The notes under the pieces are model-generated. The model saw only the letters and a list, made by a program, of their open reading frames with translations, ran no database searches and was not told the DNA's origin. A program made the translations under genes and the position numbers. Below, one piece after another: positions 8,615 through 19,389 of a stretch of DNA of 64,000 bases; the stretch's first letter is position 1, and each line of letters opens with the position of its first letter. Origin of the DNA: Rhizobacter koreensis (GTDB lineage: Bacteria > Pseudomonadota > Gammaproteobacteria > Burkholderiales > Burkholderiaceae_C); the NCBI RefSeq assembly GCF_013366375.1, contig NZ_JABWMJ010000012.1, forward strand, positions 62,001 to 126,000, given 5' to 3'.

Positions 8615-10879
8615 ATGACCGCCAAGAAGACCGCCGCTCCCACGTCCGCCGCCACGACCCCGTCGAAGTCCGGCCCGTCGGCCGCGGCCGCCAAGCCGGT
8701 CGACGGCAAGGAGACGAAGGAGACGAAGGCGGCGAGCGCCAAGGCCGAGCCGAAGGCGGCCAAGGCGCCGGCCAAGGCCGCCAAGGCCGAGGCCAAGGCC
8801 AAGCCGGCGAAGAAGGGCAAGCCCGTCGAAGAGACGCTGCCGAAGGCCGACCTCGGGGACGTCGACCTGGCCGACATCGAGGGCGACCTTGAAGGCGAGC
8901 CGGAGGTCGTCGAGGCGGTGGCCGAAGTCGCCGCCGACGCCAAGGCCGAGCCCAAGGCCAAGCCGCTGCGCATGAAGGTGTCGCGTGCCAAGGAGCGCGC
9001 GCTGATGCGCGAGTTCGGGCTCGACGAGACCGCGCTCACCGAAGAGGAAGTCGCCAAGCGCCGTCAGGAGCTCAAGACGCTCATCAAGATGGGCAAGACG
9101 CGCGGCTTCCTGACGCACCAGGAGATCAACGATCACCTGCCCGAGAAACTGGTCGACCACGAGATCCTCGAGGCGATCGTCTCGATGCTCAACGACATGG
9201 GCATCGCGGTCTACGAGCAGGCGCCCGATGCGGCCACGCTACTGATCGCCGGCGGCGGCGCGACCACCGCGACCGACGAGGAGGCCGAGGAAGCCGCCGA
9301 GGCGGCGCTCTCGACCGTCGACTCCGAGTTCGGCCGCACCACCGACCCGGTGCGCATGTACATGCGCGAGATGGGCACGGTGGAGCTGCTCACGCGCGAG
9401 GGCGAGATCGAGATCGCCAAGCGCATCGAGGGCGGCCTGCAGGCCATGATGTACGCGATCAGCGCGTCGCCGACGACCATCGCCGAGATCCTGGCCTACG
9501 CCGCCAAGATCCGCAGCGGCGAGATGAAGATCTCCGAGGTCGTCGACGGCTTCGTCTCGGAGGATGAAGCCGACGACTACGTGGCGGAGGAAGACGTCGA
9601 CTTCTTCGACGAGGAAGACGACGACGACGGCCAGGGCGGCAGCAAGGCGCTGACCAAGAAGCTCGAGGAGCTCAAGACCGCCGCGCTCGTCAAGTTCGAT
9701 TCGCTCGAAGCGAACTTCGACAAGATGCGCAAGGCCTTCGAGAAGGAAGGCTACGACTCGGCCGCCTACGCGCGCGCCCAGCAGGCGATCTCGTCCGAGC
9801 TGCGCACCATCCGCTTCACCGTCAAGACGATCGAGAAGCTGTGCGGCATCCTGCGTTCGCAGGTCGACGACGTGCGCCGCTACGAGCGCGAGCTGCGCAA
9901 GATCCTGGTCGACAAGTGCGGCATGCCGCAGGAGCACTTCATCAAGCACTTTCCGCCGAACGCGCTGAACCTGAAATGGGCCGAGAAGGAAGCGTCGTCC
10001 GGGAAGGGCTACAGCGCGGTCCTGTCGCGCAACCTGCCGGCGGTGCAGGAGCTGCAGAAGAAGCTCTGCGACCAGCAGGTCAAGGCCGTCGTACCGCTCG
10101 ATGACCTCAAGAAGATCAACAAGCGCATGAACGAGGGCGAGAAGGCCTCGCGCGACGCCAAGAAGGAAATGATCGAGGCGAACCTGCGCCTCGTGATCTC
10201 GATCGCCAAGAAGTACACCAATCGCGGCCTGCAGTTCCTCGACCTGATCCAGGAAGGCAACATCGGCCTCATGAAGGCGGTCGACAAGTTCGAATACCGC
10301 CGCGGCTACAAGTTCTCGACCTACGCGACGTGGTGGATCCGGCAGGCCATCACCCGCTCGATTGCCGACCAGGCGCGGACCATCCGCATCCCGGTCCACA
10401 TGATCGAGACGATCAACAAGATGAACCGCCTGTCGCGCCAGCACCTGCAGGAGTTCGGCTTCGAGCCGGACGCGCCGACGCTCGCCGAGAAGATGGAGAT
10501 CCCCGAGGACAAGATCCGCAAGATCATGAAGATCGCCAAGGAGCCGATCTCCATGGAGACGCCGATCGGCGACGACGACGACTCGCATCTGGGCGACTTC
10601 ATCGAGGACACCAACAACACTGCGCCGATCGAGGCCGCCATGCAGGCCGGCCTGCGCGACGTGGTCAAGGACATCCTCGATTCGCTGACGCCTCGCGAGG
10701 CCAAGGTGCTGCGGATGCGCTTCGGCATCGAGATGTCGACCGACCACACGCTCGAGGAAGTCGGCAAGCAGTTCGACGTGACGCGCGAGCGGATCCGCCA
10801 GATCGAGGCCAAGGCGATCCGCAAGCTCAAGCACCCGAGCCGCTCGGACAAGCTGCGCACGTACCTCGACACGCTGTAA
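8615..10879 (+). CDS. rpoD: RNA polymerase sigma factor RpoD (sigma-70)
   Basis: Primary sigma factor. The 754 residues include a Lys/Ala-rich N-terminal extension (about 1-85, typical of Burkholderiales), region 1.1, the DPVRMYMREMG segment of region 1.2, an acidic non-conserved insert (DEEDDDDGQGG), region 2 (ANLRLVISIAKKYTNRGLQF, then YKFSTYATWWIRQAI) and region 4 (RMRFGIEMSTDHTLEEVGKQ, then the helix-turn-helix VTRERIRQIEAKAIRKLKHP). The ATG follows gaggaatccgc. A strong hairpin lies right after the stop codon. Confidence 0.97.
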   Translation: MTAKKTAAPTSAATTPSKSGPSAAAAKPVDGKETKETKAASAKAEPKAAKAPAKAAKAEAKAKPAKKGKPVEETLPKADLGDVDLADIEGDLEGEPEVVEAVAEVAADAKAEPKAKPLRMKVSRAKERALMREFGLDETALTEEEVAKRRQELKTLIKMGKTRGFLTHQEINDHLPEKLVDHEILEAIVSMLNDMGIAVYEQAPDAATLLIAGGGATTATDEEAEEAAEAALSTVDSEFGRTTDPVRMYMREMGTVELLTREGEIEIAKRIEGGLQAMMYAISASPTTIAEILAYAAKIRSGEMKISEVVDGFVSEDEADDYVAEEDVDFFDEEDDDDGQGGSKALTKKLEELKTAALVKFDSLEANFDKMRKAFEKEGYDSAAYARAQQAISSELRTIRFTVKTIEKLCGILRSQVDDVRRYERELRKILVDKCGMPQEHFIKHFPPNALNLKWAEKEASSGKGYSAVLSRNLPAVQELQKKLCDQQVKAVVPLDDLKKINKRMNEGEKASRDAKKEMIEANLRLVISIAKKYTNRGLQFLDLIQEGNIGLMKAVDKFEYRRGYKFSTYATWWIRQAITRSIADQARTIRIPVHMIETINKMNRLSRQHLQEFGFEPDAPTLAEKMEIPEDKIRKIMKIAKEPISMETPIGDDDDSHLGDFIEDTNNTAPIEAAMQAGLRDVVKDILDSLTPREAKVLRMRFGIEMSTDHTLEEVGKQFDVTRERIRQIEAKAIRKLKHPSRSDKLRTYLDTL

Positions 10880-10880
10880 G

Positions 10881-10908
10881 GCAGACGGCGCCGGATGGCG
10901 CCGTCTGC
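10881..10908 (+). terminator. rpoD terminator hairpin
   Basis: A perfect 12-bp stem (gcagacggcgcc / ggcgccgtctgc) with loop ggat starts two bases after the rpoD stop. The following gttggtggggttt is only weakly T-rich. Confidence 0.75.
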
Positions 10909-10998
10909 GTTGGTGGGGTTTGCGGGCACGCCGATTGCGACATCCGTCACGGGCGGCGCGATAAACTCGACCGCAATGCCTTCCTCACGCGCACTGAG

Positions 10999-11973
10999 AT
11001 GACCCGGGTGTTCGAGTGCAGCGTCCTGTTCGCCGACCTGCGCGGCAGCACGGCGATGTACGAGACGCTCGGCAACACCGACGCCACCGCGGTGGTCACC
11101 CAGAGCGTCGCGCTGCTCGGCCGCATCGTGCGGGTCCACGGCGGCCACGTCGTGAAGACCCTCGGCGACGGTCTGATGGCGACCTTCCCCACCGCGTCGG
11201 CCGGCGTCGCGGCGGCCGACGACATGCACGACTCGCTGGCCCGCATCGGCGCGACCGGAGAAAGCGGCAGTACCGACCCGGATTGGCGCACGGTGCCGCT
11301 CAAGCTCCAGGTCGCGCTTGCCCACGGCGAGGTCGTCGAGATGTCGGGCGACGTCTTCGGCGACGCCGTCAACGTCGCGGCGCGCCTGCTCGACCATGCC
11401 GGCGACAACGAAACGCTCGCGACCGCGGGCGTCGTCGCCGGGCTCGAGGAATGGGAGCGCGCGCGCTTTCGCAGCCTCGACCGCATGCAGCTGCGCGGCC
11501 GCGTCGAGCCGGTGCACGTCCACCGCCTCGAGGCGGCACGCCGTTTCGGCGACAGCGCGGCGACCGCCTTCGGCGACATCCCGCCGAGCGCACCCGAGCC
11601 CGAGGCGATCCGCCTGGTCTGGCTTGACCTCAACCGCATCTTCGCGGGCACCGCGCTGCCGGTGGTGCTCGGCCGCAGCCCGCAGGCGACCTACATCATC
11701 GACGACGACCGCGTGTCGCGTTCGCACGCGCGCATCGACTGGCACGGCGGCACGTTCCAGCTCACCGACCTCAGCTACAACGGCACCTACGTGCGCTTCG
11801 ACAACGACCCCGAGATGATCAGCCTCAGGCGCGGCACCTGCACCCTGCACGGCAGCGGCGTGATCGGGCTCGGCACCCCGCCGTCCGACTTCGCCAGCCC
11901 GAGCGTGCGCTTCGAGGTGCTCAAGTTCGCCGACACGCAGCCGCAGCCGTCATTCGAGTTCGGCGTCAAGTGA
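10999..11973 (+). CDS. Class III nucleotide cyclase with C-terminal FHA domain
   Basis: Predicted soluble adenylate (or guanylate) cyclase of 324 residues. The cyclase domain (about 1-175) has both metal-binding aspartates (D13 in LFADLRGST, D57 in KTLGDGLMATF) and the GDVFGDAVNVAARLLDHA segment. The FHA domain (about 210-315) keeps GRSP, SRSHARI and NGTYVRF, the residues that bind phosphothreonine. Such fusions couple cAMP synthesis to Ser/Thr phosphorylation. The ATG is chosen as the first good start after the rpoD terminator. It lies 7 bases before hemH, so the two are probably co-transcribed, although no functional link is obvious. Confidence 0.85.
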   Translation: MTRVFECSVLFADLRGSTAMYETLGNTDATAVVTQSVALLGRIVRVHGGHVVKTLGDGLMATFPTASAGVAAADDMHDSLARIGATGESGSTDPDWRTVPLKLQVALAHGEVVEMSGDVFGDAVNVAARLLDHAGDNETLATAGVVAGLEEWERARFRSLDRMQLRGRVEPVHVHRLEAARRFGDSAATAFGDIPPSAPEPEAIRLVWLDLNRIFAGTALPVVLGRSPQATYIIDDDRVSRSHARIDWHGGTFQLTDLSYNGTYVRFDNDPEMISLRRGTCTLHGSGVIGLGTPPSDFASPSVRFEVLKFADTQPQPSFEFGVK

Positions 11974-11980
11974 CGGCCCG

Positions 11981-13069
11981 ATGAGCGGGTCGAGCGAGCC
12001 GGCGTTCCGGCACGGCAGCGCAGCGCGCACGGCCATCGTCCTCTGTAACCTCGGCACTCCCGACGAGCCGACACCGGCCGCGGTGCGGCGCTACCTGGCC
12101 GAGTTCCTGAGCGACCGACGGGTCGTCGAGATCCCGCGCCTGGCGTGGTGGCCGATCCTGCACGGGATCGTGCTGCGCGTGCGCCCCAAGCGCTCGGCCG
12201 CCAAGTACCGGACGATCTGGACGCCCGAGGGATCGCCGCTCAAGGTGTGGACCGAGAAGCAGGCGACGCTGCTCGGCGGCTACCTCGGCGAGCGCGGTCA
12301 CCCAGTGACCGTGCGCCCCGCGATGCGCTACGGCAGTCCGTCGATTCCCCGCGTGCTCGACGAGCTGAAGGCGCTCGGGGCGACGCGCATCCTGGTGCTG
12401 CCGCTCTACCCGCAGTATTCGGGCACCACCACGGCGAGCGTCGTCGATGCGGTCGCTGCGTGGACGCGCGACGTGCGCGCGCTTCCCGAGCTGCGCTTCG
12501 TCAACCGCTACCACGACGATGCCGGCTACATCGGCGCCCTCGCAGCGCGCGTCGCCGAGCACTGGCGCAGCGCCGGGCGCGGCGAGAAGCTGGTGCTCAG
12601 CTTCCACGGCGTCCCCAGGCGCACCCTGCTGCGCGGCGACCCCTACCACTGCGAGTGCCACAAGACCGCGCGCCTGCTCGGCGAGCGGCTCGAGCTCGGC
12701 GCCGACGAGCTGGTCGTCACCTTCCAGAGCCGCTTCGGGCGCGCCGAGTGGCTGCAGCCGTACACCGAGCCGACCCTCGTCGAGCTGGCGCGACGCGGCG
12801 TGCGCCGTGTCGACGTGATGTGCCCGGGCTTCACGAGCGACTGCCTCGAGACCCTCGAGGAGATCAACCAGGAAGTGCGCGCGGCGTTCCTCGGCGCCGG
12901 CGGCAGCGAGTTCCACTACATCGACTGTCTCAACGACCGGCACCCGTGGATCGCGGCGCTCGCCGACGTCGCGATCGCCCACCTCGGCGGCTGGCCGACC
13001 GCGGTTCCGGCGGCCGCGGAACTGGCGCGCTCGCGAGAGCGCGCGCTCGCGCTCGGCGCCGCCGACTAG
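11981..13069 (+). CDS. hemH: Ferrochelatase
   Basis: Last step of heme synthesis: inserts Fe2+ into protoporphyrin IX. The protein has 362 residues, close to the bacterial norm. It has AIVLCNLGTPDEP near the start, GSPLKVWTEKQ, PLYPQYSGTTT, the catalytic His (H209 in LSFHGVP), DPYHCECHKTARLL, and the late acidic motif GFTSDCLETLEEI with the second active-site residue. It ends tail-to-tail with tctA, sharing the stop-codon bases. Confidence 0.95.
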   Translation: MSGSSEPAFRHGSAARTAIVLCNLGTPDEPTPAAVRRYLAEFLSDRRVVEIPRLAWWPILHGIVLRVRPKRSAAKYRTIWTPEGSPLKVWTEKQATLLGGYLGERGHPVTVRPAMRYGSPSIPRVLDELKALGATRILVLPLYPQYSGTTTASVVDAVAAWTRDVRALPELRFVNRYHDDAGYIGALAARVAEHWRSAGRGEKLVLSFHGVPRRTLLRGDPYHCECHKTARLLGERLELGADELVVTFQSRFGRAEWLQPYTEPTLVELARRGVRRVDVMCPGFTSDCLETLEEINQEVRAAFLGAGGSEFHYIDCLNDRHPWIAALADVAIAHLGGWPTAVPAAAELARSRERALALGAAD

Positions 13070-14598
13070 GTTTCGGGGCCGGCCTTCGGCACGTCGAGCG
13101 GCGCCGCCGCGCGCCCTCTTCCACGCGCGACGCGTATCAGGCGCGGCAGCAGCACGACCGCTGCGATGATCACCAGCAGCACGAGCGAGCCGGGGCGCTG
13201 CACGAACACGCCCCAATGGCCTTCGCCGATCGAGAGCGCGTTGCGCATCTGCGCCTCGGCGAGCGGGCCGAGGATCATGCCGACCACCACCGGCGCGGTC
13301 GGAAAGTCGAAGCGGCGCATCAGCACGCCCAGGAGGCCGATGCCGTAGAGCAGCACCAGGTCGAACGCCGACTGGCGCATGCCGTACACCCCGACGGTCG
13401 CGAAGATCAGGATGCCGGCATAGAGCTGGGGCTTGGGGATCTTCAGCAGCTTGACCCACATGCCGACCAGCGGCAGGTTCAGCACCAGCAGCATCACGTT
13501 GCCGATGTAGAGCGACGCGATCAGCGCCCACACCAAGGCGGCGTTGGTGTCGAACAGCTGCGGACCGGGCTGGATGCCGTAGTTCTGGAATGCGCCGAGC
13601 AGGATCGCGGTGGTGTTGGAGGTCGGGATGCCCAGTGTCAGCAGCGGGATCAGCGTGGCGGTGATCGCCGCGTTGTTGGCGGCCTCGGGCCCGGCGACAC
13701 CCTCGATCGCGCCCTTGGTGCCGAACTCCTCCGGGTGCTTGGAGAGCTTCTTTTCGGCGGCGTAGCTGAGAAAGGTGGGGATCTCGCTGCCGCCCGCCGG
13801 AATGGTGCCGAACGGGAACCCGATCGCGGTCGCGCGCAGCCATGCCGGCCACGAGCGGCGCCACTCGAGTGCGGTCATGTGGACCTTGCTCAGCGGGTTC
13901 TGCGTCTCGACCGTGCGCCCCTCGTAGAGCACCATGTAGAGCGCCTCGCCGACCGCGAACAGGCCCACCGCGATGAGCACCACCTCGATGCCGTCCATAA
14001 GCTCCGGAACGCCCCCGGTGTAGCGCGGCTGACCCGAGATCTGGTCGAGCCCGATCAGGCCGAAGAACAGGCCGATCGCGAGCGCGACCATCCCGCGCAG
14101 CGTGCTCTGTCCGAGCACCGCGCTCACCGTGGTGAAGGCGAGCACCATCAGCAGGAAGTACTCGGGCGGGCCGAGGCGGATCGCGAAGGCGGCGACCACC
14201 GGGGCGAACAGCGTGACGAGGATGGTGGCGATGGTGCCGGCGACGAACGAGCCGATCGCGGCGGTGGCGAGCGCGGCGCCGGCGCGCCCGCTCTTGGCCA
14301 TCTTGTTGCCCTCCATCGCGGTAACCAGCGAACCCGACTCGCCGGGCGTGTTGAGCAGGATCGACGTGGTCGAGCCGCCGTACATCGCGCCGTAGTAGAT
14401 GCCCGCGAAGAAGATCATCGACGCCGTCGGGTCGACCTTCGCGGTGATGGGCAGCAGCATCGCCACCGCGGTGGCCGGGCCGATGCCGGGCAGCACGCCC
14501 ACTGCCGTGCCGAGCGTGCAGCCGAGCAGCGCCCACATCAGGTTGATCGGCGTACCGGCGGTGACAAAGCCCTGCAGCAGCTGGTTCCAGACGTCCAC
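13066..14598 (-). CDS. tctA: Tripartite tricarboxylate transporter large permease TctA
   Basis: Large membrane subunit of a TTT transporter; 510 residues with about twelve hydrophobic segments. Family landmarks are GVLPGIGPATAVAMLLPIT near residue 35, GIYYGAMYGGSTTSILLNTPGE near 65 and GTIPAGGSEIPTFLSYAAEK in the second half. The GTG start lies 27 bases after tctB, so tctC-tctB-tctA form one operon. The solute is probably a carboxylate but is not identified. Confidence 0.93.
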   Translation of the reverse strand: MDVWNQLLQGFVTAGTPINLMWALLGCTLGTAVGVLPGIGPATAVAMLLPITAKVDPTASMIFFAGIYYGAMYGGSTTSILLNTPGESGSLVTAMEGNKMAKSGRAGAALATAAIGSFVAGTIATILVTLFAPVVAAFAIRLGPPEYFLLMVLAFTTVSAVLGQSTLRGMVALAIGLFFGLIGLDQISGQPRYTGGVPELMDGIEVVLIAVGLFAVGEALYMVLYEGRTVETQNPLSKVHMTALEWRRSWPAWLRATAIGFPFGTIPAGGSEIPTFLSYAAEKKLSKHPEEFGTKGAIEGVAGPEAANNAAITATLIPLLTLGIPTSNTTAILLGAFQNYGIQPGPQLFDTNAALVWALIASLYIGNVMLLVLNLPLVGMWVKLLKIPKPQLYAGILIFATVGVYGMRQSAFDLVLLYGIGLLGVLMRRFDFPTAPVVVGMILGPLAEAQMRNALSIGEGHWGVFVQRPGSLVLLVIIAAVVLLPRLIRVARGRGRAAAPLDVPKAGPET

Positions 14599-14625
14599 GG
14601 TCGTGCCCTGAAGTGAAGGTGCCGG

Positions 14626-15117
14626 TCAGATCCAGCCGGTGGACGTGAGCCCGGGCAGGTTGAGCCCGAGCAGCTGCGTGAACATCCAGAACACCGGGGC
14701 CGCGATCGCGAAACCGACGGCGGCATCGACGAGCCAGGCGCGCACGCCCAGGTCGAGCCGCCCTTCGGCCGCCTTGAAGCCGCGGACCGCCAGCACGAAG
14801 CAGAGCGTGCAGCTGAGGATGAAGCCGATCCGCGTGATCAGCGCAGCGGTCACCAGCACGGCGACGGAGACCCAGACGAAGCCCGGCCAGTAGCCGTGCG
14901 CCGCGCCCGACGGTTCCTCGCGATTGCGAAAGCCGCCGGTCAGCGCCTCGCGGATCAGCAGCACGCCGCTGATGGCGAGCATCGCCGCCACCACCCACGG
15001 CAGGAAGTTCGGGCCGACGCCCGAATAGACCGCTTCGGACGAGATGGTGCTCGCGGCGACGCCGATCGCGAGGGCCGCCGCCAGCGTGCCGATGCCGATC
15101 GCAAGCGGCGCGTTCAA
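14626..15117 (-). CDS. tctB: Tripartite tricarboxylate transporter small permease TctB
   Basis: Small membrane subunit of the TTT transporter; 163 residues with four hydrophobic segments and the SGVGPNFLPWVVAAMLAISG stretch typical of TctB. No ATG or GTG lies at the right place. A TTG overlaps the tctC stop codon (ttga), which gives a start with coupled translation and the expected length, so TTG was chosen. Confidence 0.85.
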   Translation of the reverse strand: MNAPLAIGIGTLAAALAIGVAASTISSEAVYSGVGPNFLPWVVAAMLAISGVLLIREALTGGFRNREEPSGAAHGYWPGFVWVSVAVLVTAALITRIGFILSCTLCFVLAVRGFKAAEGRLDLGVRAWLVDAAVGFAIAAPVFWMFTQLLGLNLPGLTSTGWI

Positions 15118-16067
15118 ATCATTCCCGACTTGGCCATCACCGCGCGCAGGCTGGCGAACTCGTTGTCGACGAAGCGCTCGAACTCGTCGCCGGTCATCAG
15201 CGCCGGCGTCCAGCCGTTCTTGTCGACGGCCTCGGTCCAGCTCTTCTGCCGGGTCGCCTTGACGATCAGGTCGATCAGCTCCTTGCGCTGCTGCGGCGTG
15301 ATGCCGGGTGCGCCGTACACGCCGCGCCAGTTGCCGATCACGACGTTGTAGCCCTGCTCCTTCATGGTCGGCACGTCGATGCCCTTGATGCGGGTCTCCG
15401 ACGTGACGGCGATCGGCCGCATCTTGCCGCTCTTGATGTACTCGGCGAACTCGCTGTAGCCGCTGCCGCCGACCGTGACGTTGCCGCCCAGGATCGCCGC
15501 GATCGCCTCGCCGCCGCCGCGGAACGCCACGTAGTTGATCTTCGACGGGTCGACGCCGACCTCGCGGGCCAGCATCGCCGCGGCGATGTGCTCGGTCGAG
15601 CCGCGCGAGCCGCCGCCCCACTTGACGCTGCCGGGGTCCTTCTTGAGCTGCTCGACCACGTCCTTCATGTTCCTGAGCGGCGAATTCGCCGGCACCACGA
15701 AGACGTTGTATTCGCTCGTCAGGCGCACCAGCGGCGTCGCCTGCGTCAGCGTCACCGGCTGCTTGCTGGTGATGATGCCGCCGAGCATCACGGCGCCCAT
15801 GGTCATCAACGCGTTCGGGTCGCCCTTCGAGTTGAGGAACTGCGCGAGGCCGAGCGCGCCCGCGGCGCCGCCCTTGTTGTCGAAAGTCACCGACGCCGCG
15901 CCCGCGTCCTGCAGCGCCTTGCCCAGCGCGCGGCCCGTGAGGTCCCAGCCGCCGCCCGGGTTCGCCGGAATCATCATCTTGAGGTTGGCGGCGGCGCGGG
16001 CCAGGCCGGGCAGCGTGCCGGCGGCGCCCAGCGCGACCAGGGTGCGCAGGAAGGTGTCTCGACGCAT
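15114..16067 (-). CDS. tctC: Tripartite tricarboxylate transporter substrate-binding protein TctC (Bug family)
   Basis: Periplasmic solute receptor of the adjacent TctAB permease; 317 residues, normal for Bug proteins. The signal peptide starts MRRDTFLRTLVALGAAG and ends near ARAAA; it is Tat-like but lacks a strict RRxFL. The mature part begins LKMMIPANPGGGWDLTGRAL and has the Bug motif SVKWGGGSRGSTEHIA. An upstream in-frame ATG (MGRSQLRDST) is possible but would spoil the signal peptide. It is the promoter-proximal gene of the minus-strand operon and is divergent from hslR. Confidence 0.9.
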   Translation of the reverse strand: MRRDTFLRTLVALGAAGTLPGLARAAANLKMMIPANPGGGWDLTGRALGKALQDAGAASVTFDNKGGAAGALGLAQFLNSKGDPNALMTMGAVMLGGIITSKQPVTLTQATPLVRLTSEYNVFVVPANSPLRNMKDVVEQLKKDPGSVKWGGGSRGSTEHIAAAMLAREVGVDPSKINYVAFRGGGEAIAAILGGNVTVGGSGYSEFAEYIKSGKMRPIAVTSETRIKGIDVPTMKEQGYNVVIGNWRGVYGAPGITPQQRKELIDLIVKATRQKSWTEAVDKNGWTPALMTGDEFERFVDNEFASLRAVMAKSGMI

Positions 16068-16199
16068 GGTGGAGTCGCGAAGTTGGGATCGGCCCATTCT
16101 CCAGCCGGCCACCCTGCTCACCAGAGGGTCACCTCTAGGTGAAAACGCGAACGACGCCCGCTCCGGGAACGGGTCTGCCGCTTGCCCGAAAATCGCGCG

Positions 16200-16619
<420 letters not shown>

Positions 16620-16671
16620 GGCGTGCCCCGGCCCTCTCGAGCCGAGCCGGAAAATTTCGTGTCATGCCCCT

Positions 16672-16699
16672 CTTGAAAGCAAGGGGATCCGCCTCACGT
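16672..16699 (+). promoter_or_regulatory. Candidate sigma-32 promoter of grpE
   Basis: CTTGAAA, a 13-base spacer and cctcacgt (consensus CCCCATNT) resemble a heat-shock promoter. The expected transcript start is 6-7 bases after the -10 box, which is almost exactly at the grpE ATG. Confidence 0.6.
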
Positions 16700-16706
16700 C
16701 GGCCGG

Positions 16707-17225
16707 ATGAACGACTTCAACCAACCCAACCCCGCCGCCGAAGGCGAAGCACCGCCGACTGACGCCGCGCTTCAGGCCGAACCGACCGTCGACCTCGACG
16801 CCCGCCTGGCCGAGCTGTCCGACGCGTACCTGCGCGCCAAGGCCGAGACCGAGAACATCCGCCGCCGCGCCGAGGAAGAGGTGGCCAAGGCGCGCAAGTT
16901 CGCGGTCGAGACCTTCGCCGAGAGCCTGCTGCCGGTGCGCGACAGCCTCGAGGCGGCCCTGGCGATCCCCAACGCGACGTCCGAACAGGTGCTCGAAGGC
17001 GTTCACGCCACGCTGCGCCAGCTGACCAGCGCGCTCGAGCGCAACCGGGTCGTCGAGATCAACCCGACCGCCGGCACCCGCTTCGACCCGCACCAGCACC
17101 AGGCGATCAGCGTGGTGCCTGCCGCCCAGGAAGCCAACACCGTGGTCAGCGTGCTGCAGAAGGGCTACCTGATCGCCGACCGGGTGCTGCGGCCGGCCCT
17201 CGTCACGGTCAGCGGAGCCGCCTGA
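16707..17225 (+). CDS. grpE: Nucleotide exchange factor GrpE
   Basis: Co-chaperone that releases ADP from DnaK. The 172 residues have a disordered N-terminus, a long coiled-coil helix (about 30-75, with AYLRAKAETENIRRRAEEE), and the C-terminal beta domain (PTAGTRFDPHQHQAISVV, then YLIADRVLRPALVTV). The ATG is the only plausible start. No Shine-Dalgarno sequence precedes it, which fits a leaderless transcript from the sigma-32-like box just upstream. Confidence 0.95.
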   Translation: MNDFNQPNPAAEGEAPPTDAALQAEPTVDLDARLAELSDAYLRAKAETENIRRRAEEEVAKARKFAVETFAESLLPVRDSLEAALAIPNATSEQVLEGVHATLRQLTSALERNRVVEINPTAGTRFDPHQHQAISVVPAAQEANTVVSVLQKGYLIADRVLRPALVTVSGAA

Positions 17226-17241
17226 CGCGCCGGCGGCGCCG

Positions 17242-17270
17242 CTTGAAAAAGCCGACCTGCTGCCCTACTT
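17242..17270 (+). promoter_or_regulatory. Candidate sigma-32 promoter of dnaK
   Basis: CTTGAAA, a 14-base spacer and ccctactt match the heat-shock promoter pattern. The predicted transcript start is about 30 bases before dnaK, leaving room for the taggagaac ribosome-binding site. Confidence 0.7.
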
Positions 17271-17307
17271 CGAACGCATTCGACATTCATCTCTAGGAGA
17301 ACAACAA

Positions 17308-19269
<1,962 letters not shown>

Positions 19270-19287
19270 GTCCCTTTCCTTCGCGGG

Positions 19288-19333
19288 AGCCGGTTCGGGC
19301 TTGGGCATGCGCCGAAGCCCGAACCGGCTTTTT
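19288..19333 (+). terminator. Intrinsic terminator between dnaK and dnaJ
   Basis: A perfect 15-bp stem (agccggttcgggctt / aagcccgaaccggct) with a 12-base loop is followed by TTTTT. It should limit read-through so that DnaJ is made at a lower level than DnaK. Confidence 0.93.
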
Positions 19334-19389
19334 GCGCACCAGCGAACGACATGCCCTTGGGGCCACGATCATCCGGAGCGTGATTGCAG

